This document shows positions 61,561-64,000 of a stretch of 64,000 nt of DNA, one piece after another; the stretch's first letter is position 1; each line of letters starts with the position of its first letter. Made by a program: the position numbers and the translations under genes. The notes below the pieces were generated by a model. That model saw only the letters and a list, made by a program, of their open reading frames with translations, had not been told where the DNA came from and did not search any database. The stretch is taken from assembly GCA_015680685.1 (NCBI GenBank), contig MNCI01001919.1:1019344-1083343 (forward strand), read 5' to 3'. This DNA comes from Gnetum montanum (lineage: Eukaryota; Streptophyta; Gnetopsida; Gnetales; Gnetaceae).

Positions 61561-64000
61561 AAGCCACTTTGTAGAATGTCAACATGGATGGTTGTCTCTC
61601 CCATAACTAAGTTGGAAGTGGGAGATCTAAATGATCGAGAGTGCTTGACCATCAGTTGAGGCATTATTCCCAATAGTTGCTTATGGTTCATAGAAAGGCT
61701 TGAGTTGCTAGGTATTGACTAAGATTCTTTTATTTGGGCTATCAAGATGGTAGATCATCATGTTCCCATATGGAAAGGTTTCATAGATAATGTAAGGGCC
61801 CTTTCATTTGTTTGAAATTTTGTTCATTGAGGTATGTGCATGGGGTTCTAGTAGAGCATCTTATCTTCAGCTTGAAACTTTACTTTCCTAATCTTGAGGT
61901 CAAGGCATTGTTTACTATGTGTTTTGTGCACTTCATTGGATGATAGGGCCACTAATCAATGCTTATATAGCACATTGAGATCGATTAACCTTTCTTTTTG
62001 GACAAGACTTAGGTCCAAGTCAAGGTCACATGCATTGATACTGTATAGAGTTCAGCTTGGATAGGAAGTGTTGGTAGTTTTCCATACACTAACTAATAGG
62101 AAGAGTATCCAATAGGAAGTTTCCATGTTGAATGTTAAGCCTAAAGGGAATCATTAAGTTTGTTACTCCAATCCATCCTATATTTACTGACAATGCAAGT
62201 TAGTATTTTGGTTATTTCTCTATTGGTAACCTTGGCTTAACTGTTGGCTTGGGGGGTGATATGGAGTTGTTAGCTTATGTTCAACCCCCAAGCATTGTAT
62301 GAGCTTATGAAAAGTGAAACCTATGAAATGTGTCCTGTTATAAAAAATAAGTGCCTGTGGCATACCAAACCTATTTATAAATTTTTTTTGTACAAATCAA
62401 GCCATCGTAGATGATGAATAGTCAATGAAAGCTACAACTTTAGCCCATTTCATGTAATAGTTAAAAACCACAATAATGTATGCCTTTCCATTAGACATAG
62501 GAGTGATGGATCCCATGAAATCTATTCCCCAAAGATTGAAAGGATCTAGTGGTTGGATCAACTATTGAGGCCCTTCCATATGCACATTTATCCCTCTATC
62601 ATGTTGGCATTTGTTGTAGAAGTGAAAGAATTGATGGGAATCCCTGAAGATTGTAGGTTGCCATGAGGATCTTAATGGTCATTTGCCTTCCGAAATAATG
62701 ATCCCCATAAAGACCTTTGTGTGCATCCTGGAGGACTCAAAGTTAGTTTGCATTAGGTACACACCATAGTACCAAGCCATTTGCACAAACCTTATAAAGG
62801 TTGTTGTTGATCTCCATGTAGTGCTTGGCCTGGTGAAGTAATTGTTGTCTCTTCTTGTGATCCCACTCCTATGGCATCTCATGTGTGAGTAAATAAGAGA
62901 AGATGTTGTCATGCCAATTTATTCCTTTGGGATTTTATTTGTAAATAACACCAGCAAAGAGAAGTTCATCATGAGATTAATTTGATAGTGGGCTCTCCTC
63001 TTCCTTACTATCCCATTATAATGGAGACAAATGGTTAATGATCATATTCTCATTTCCCTTTTGGTCCATCATGGTTAGATCAAACTCTTGAAGGATCACT
63101 AGTCACCTATGATACAAGGGCTCATTGTTGGCTTGTTCCTCAGGAACTAAATAGCATTATGGTTAGTGTGCACATATACTTTATATCCAAGCACATAGTG
63201 CCTAAATTTTTCCAACACATACACCACCATCATAAGCTTATTTTCAGTGGTTGTGTAGTTAAGTTATGCATTTACAATGCTCCTACTTGTATAGTGAATG
63301 TAGTATGGATGTTTTTGATCATCCATCTATGTAAGCATAACTCCTAAGGCATAGTTTGATGCATCCATCATGATATGGAATGGTTTGAACCAGTCTAGTA
63401 CTTGTAGAATGAGAGTTTCTACAAGCTTCTGCTTGAGTTGTTGGAATGCATGCTTGCATTCCTTGGTCCAGATGAATGATGCATCTTTCTTTATTAGCTC
63501 CACCAATGGCTTGGCAATCTTTCGAGAAGTTCTCGATAAAGCACTTGTAGTAACCATTGTGTCCAAGGAATGATTGCACAGCTTTGAAAGTCTCTAGTTG
63601 CCTAGTTATTCCTTGGATGACCCTTACTTTTTCTAGGTTTACCTTGATCCCTTTTGTTGAAATTTGGTGCCCCATGACAATGCCCTAATGGATCATTAGA
63701 TGGCTCTTTTTCCAATTAAGCCTCAATTTGGTTTTCACACATTATTGAAGCACTTACTCAAGTTAGTCCAAGGCTTGCTCAAAGGTATCTCCATAGGTAG
63801 AGAAGTCATCCATGAATACTTCTACCCCACTATTGATTTGTTGTTGGAAGACGTTGATGACCAACTATTGGAATGTAGTAGGAGAATTGCATAGGTCAAA
63901 GGACATCTTTTTGTATGCAAAAGTCCCCCTGGGACTTATGAATGTTATCTTGGCCTGGTCCTCTAGCATAATTTGGATTTGGTTATAGCTACTATAATTG
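61561..64000 (-). pseudogene. pol: Element F pol: reverse transcriptase, RNase H, integrase (enters from the right)
   Basis: Minus strand from the window edge: NQIQIMLEDQAKITFISP, GTFAYKKMSF, FMDDFSTYG (about 63830-63800, intact), MGHQISTKGIKVNLEKVRVI, FLGHNGYYKCFIENFSK. RNase H: MMDASNYALGVMLT, VYVLEKFRHYVLGY. Integrase: a degraded finger (62640-62600), LWGIDFMGSITPM, then ALIFYNRTHF where ALVSDNGTHF is expected (the second Asp is lost), and LVYGKLPTLPIQAELYT. Stops, mostly TAG, are frequent. It is Athila-type by its motif wording and its match to element E. N-terminal RT, gag and the 5' LTR lie to the right of the window. Confidence 0.88.

Noticed and set aside
1-64000. Host protein genes, tRNA, rRNA, satellite or telomeric repeats
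   Set aside because: None recognised. All supported coding sequence belongs to retrotransposons; the only LTR-independent repeat is the foldback at 58914-60430.

Overview
This window is intergenic DNA from a seed plant with a large, retrotransposon-packed genome. I see no host gene, tRNA or rRNA. Every coding remnant belongs to Ty3/gypsy LTR retrotransposons of the two classic plant sister groups: Athila-type (tRNA-Asp-like primer site, LTRs running TGATGA..CTCATCA, a G-rich polypurine tract reading TGTGGGGGTA) and Tat/Ogre-type (an extra archaeal-type RNase H before integrase, atypical gag knuckle). The sequence does not let me name the species.

Layout, oldest to youngest. F is an Athila-type element on the minus strand; its pol fills about 61560-64000, its accessory ORF about 55100-58196, and its 3' LTR is the host for two later insertions. 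A is an Athila-type element on the plus strand: partial 5' LTR 1-475, deleted gag 612-2082, accessory ORF 22928-25618, 3' LTR 25793-26669, no pol. It sits in F's LTR and is interrupted by two truncated Tat-type elements, G (plus, 2337-6431, LTR plus gag) and B (minus, about 6432-21881). E is an Athila-type element, 27327-55066, inserted in F's LTR with perfect CCAAC target duplications. C is an 18-kb Tat-type element, 28896-46903, inside E's gag with perfect CTCAT duplications. D is a solo LTR of a C-like family, 49956-51226, minus strand, inside E's reverse transcriptase with perfect GATAT duplications.

The main discovery is in B and C. Both have the order LTR, leader, gag, protease, an ANTISENSE multi-exon gene, reverse transcriptase, RNase H, archaeal-type RNase H, integrase, LTR. 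In C the antisense gene (about 39900 down to 35202) can be resolved into eight exons with short GT-AG introns whose phases join correctly. The B copy (10925-15353, plus strand) is collinear at protein level and keeps the same intron phases, with one intron different. Exon 2 looks like an FCP1/NLI-interacting-factor (HAD) phosphatase domain whose catalytic Asp is replaced by Glu. Exon 4 resembles the 'putative plant transposon protein' domain that also makes up the accessory ORFs of the Athila-type elements A and F. The last exons are charged and coiled-coil-like.

A second pattern links these genes to the LTRs. In A, B, C and F a palindromic motif peculiar to that element's LTR promoter region recurs inside the element, close to its accessory gene: GATATC/GTACGCGATATC in A, TGCATCGATGCA in F, GCGTATACGC in C, GCTACGCTA in B. 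In B and C, module borders are also marked by tandem repeats sharing a TAAACTAG/TAAACTGC core. Together these suggest that accessory genes and LTRs are coupled through element-specific cis-motifs. That is inference; the sequence shows only the co-occurrence. All coding copies here carry stops or frameshifts, with TAG the commonest in those I read, so the elements are probably now immobile.
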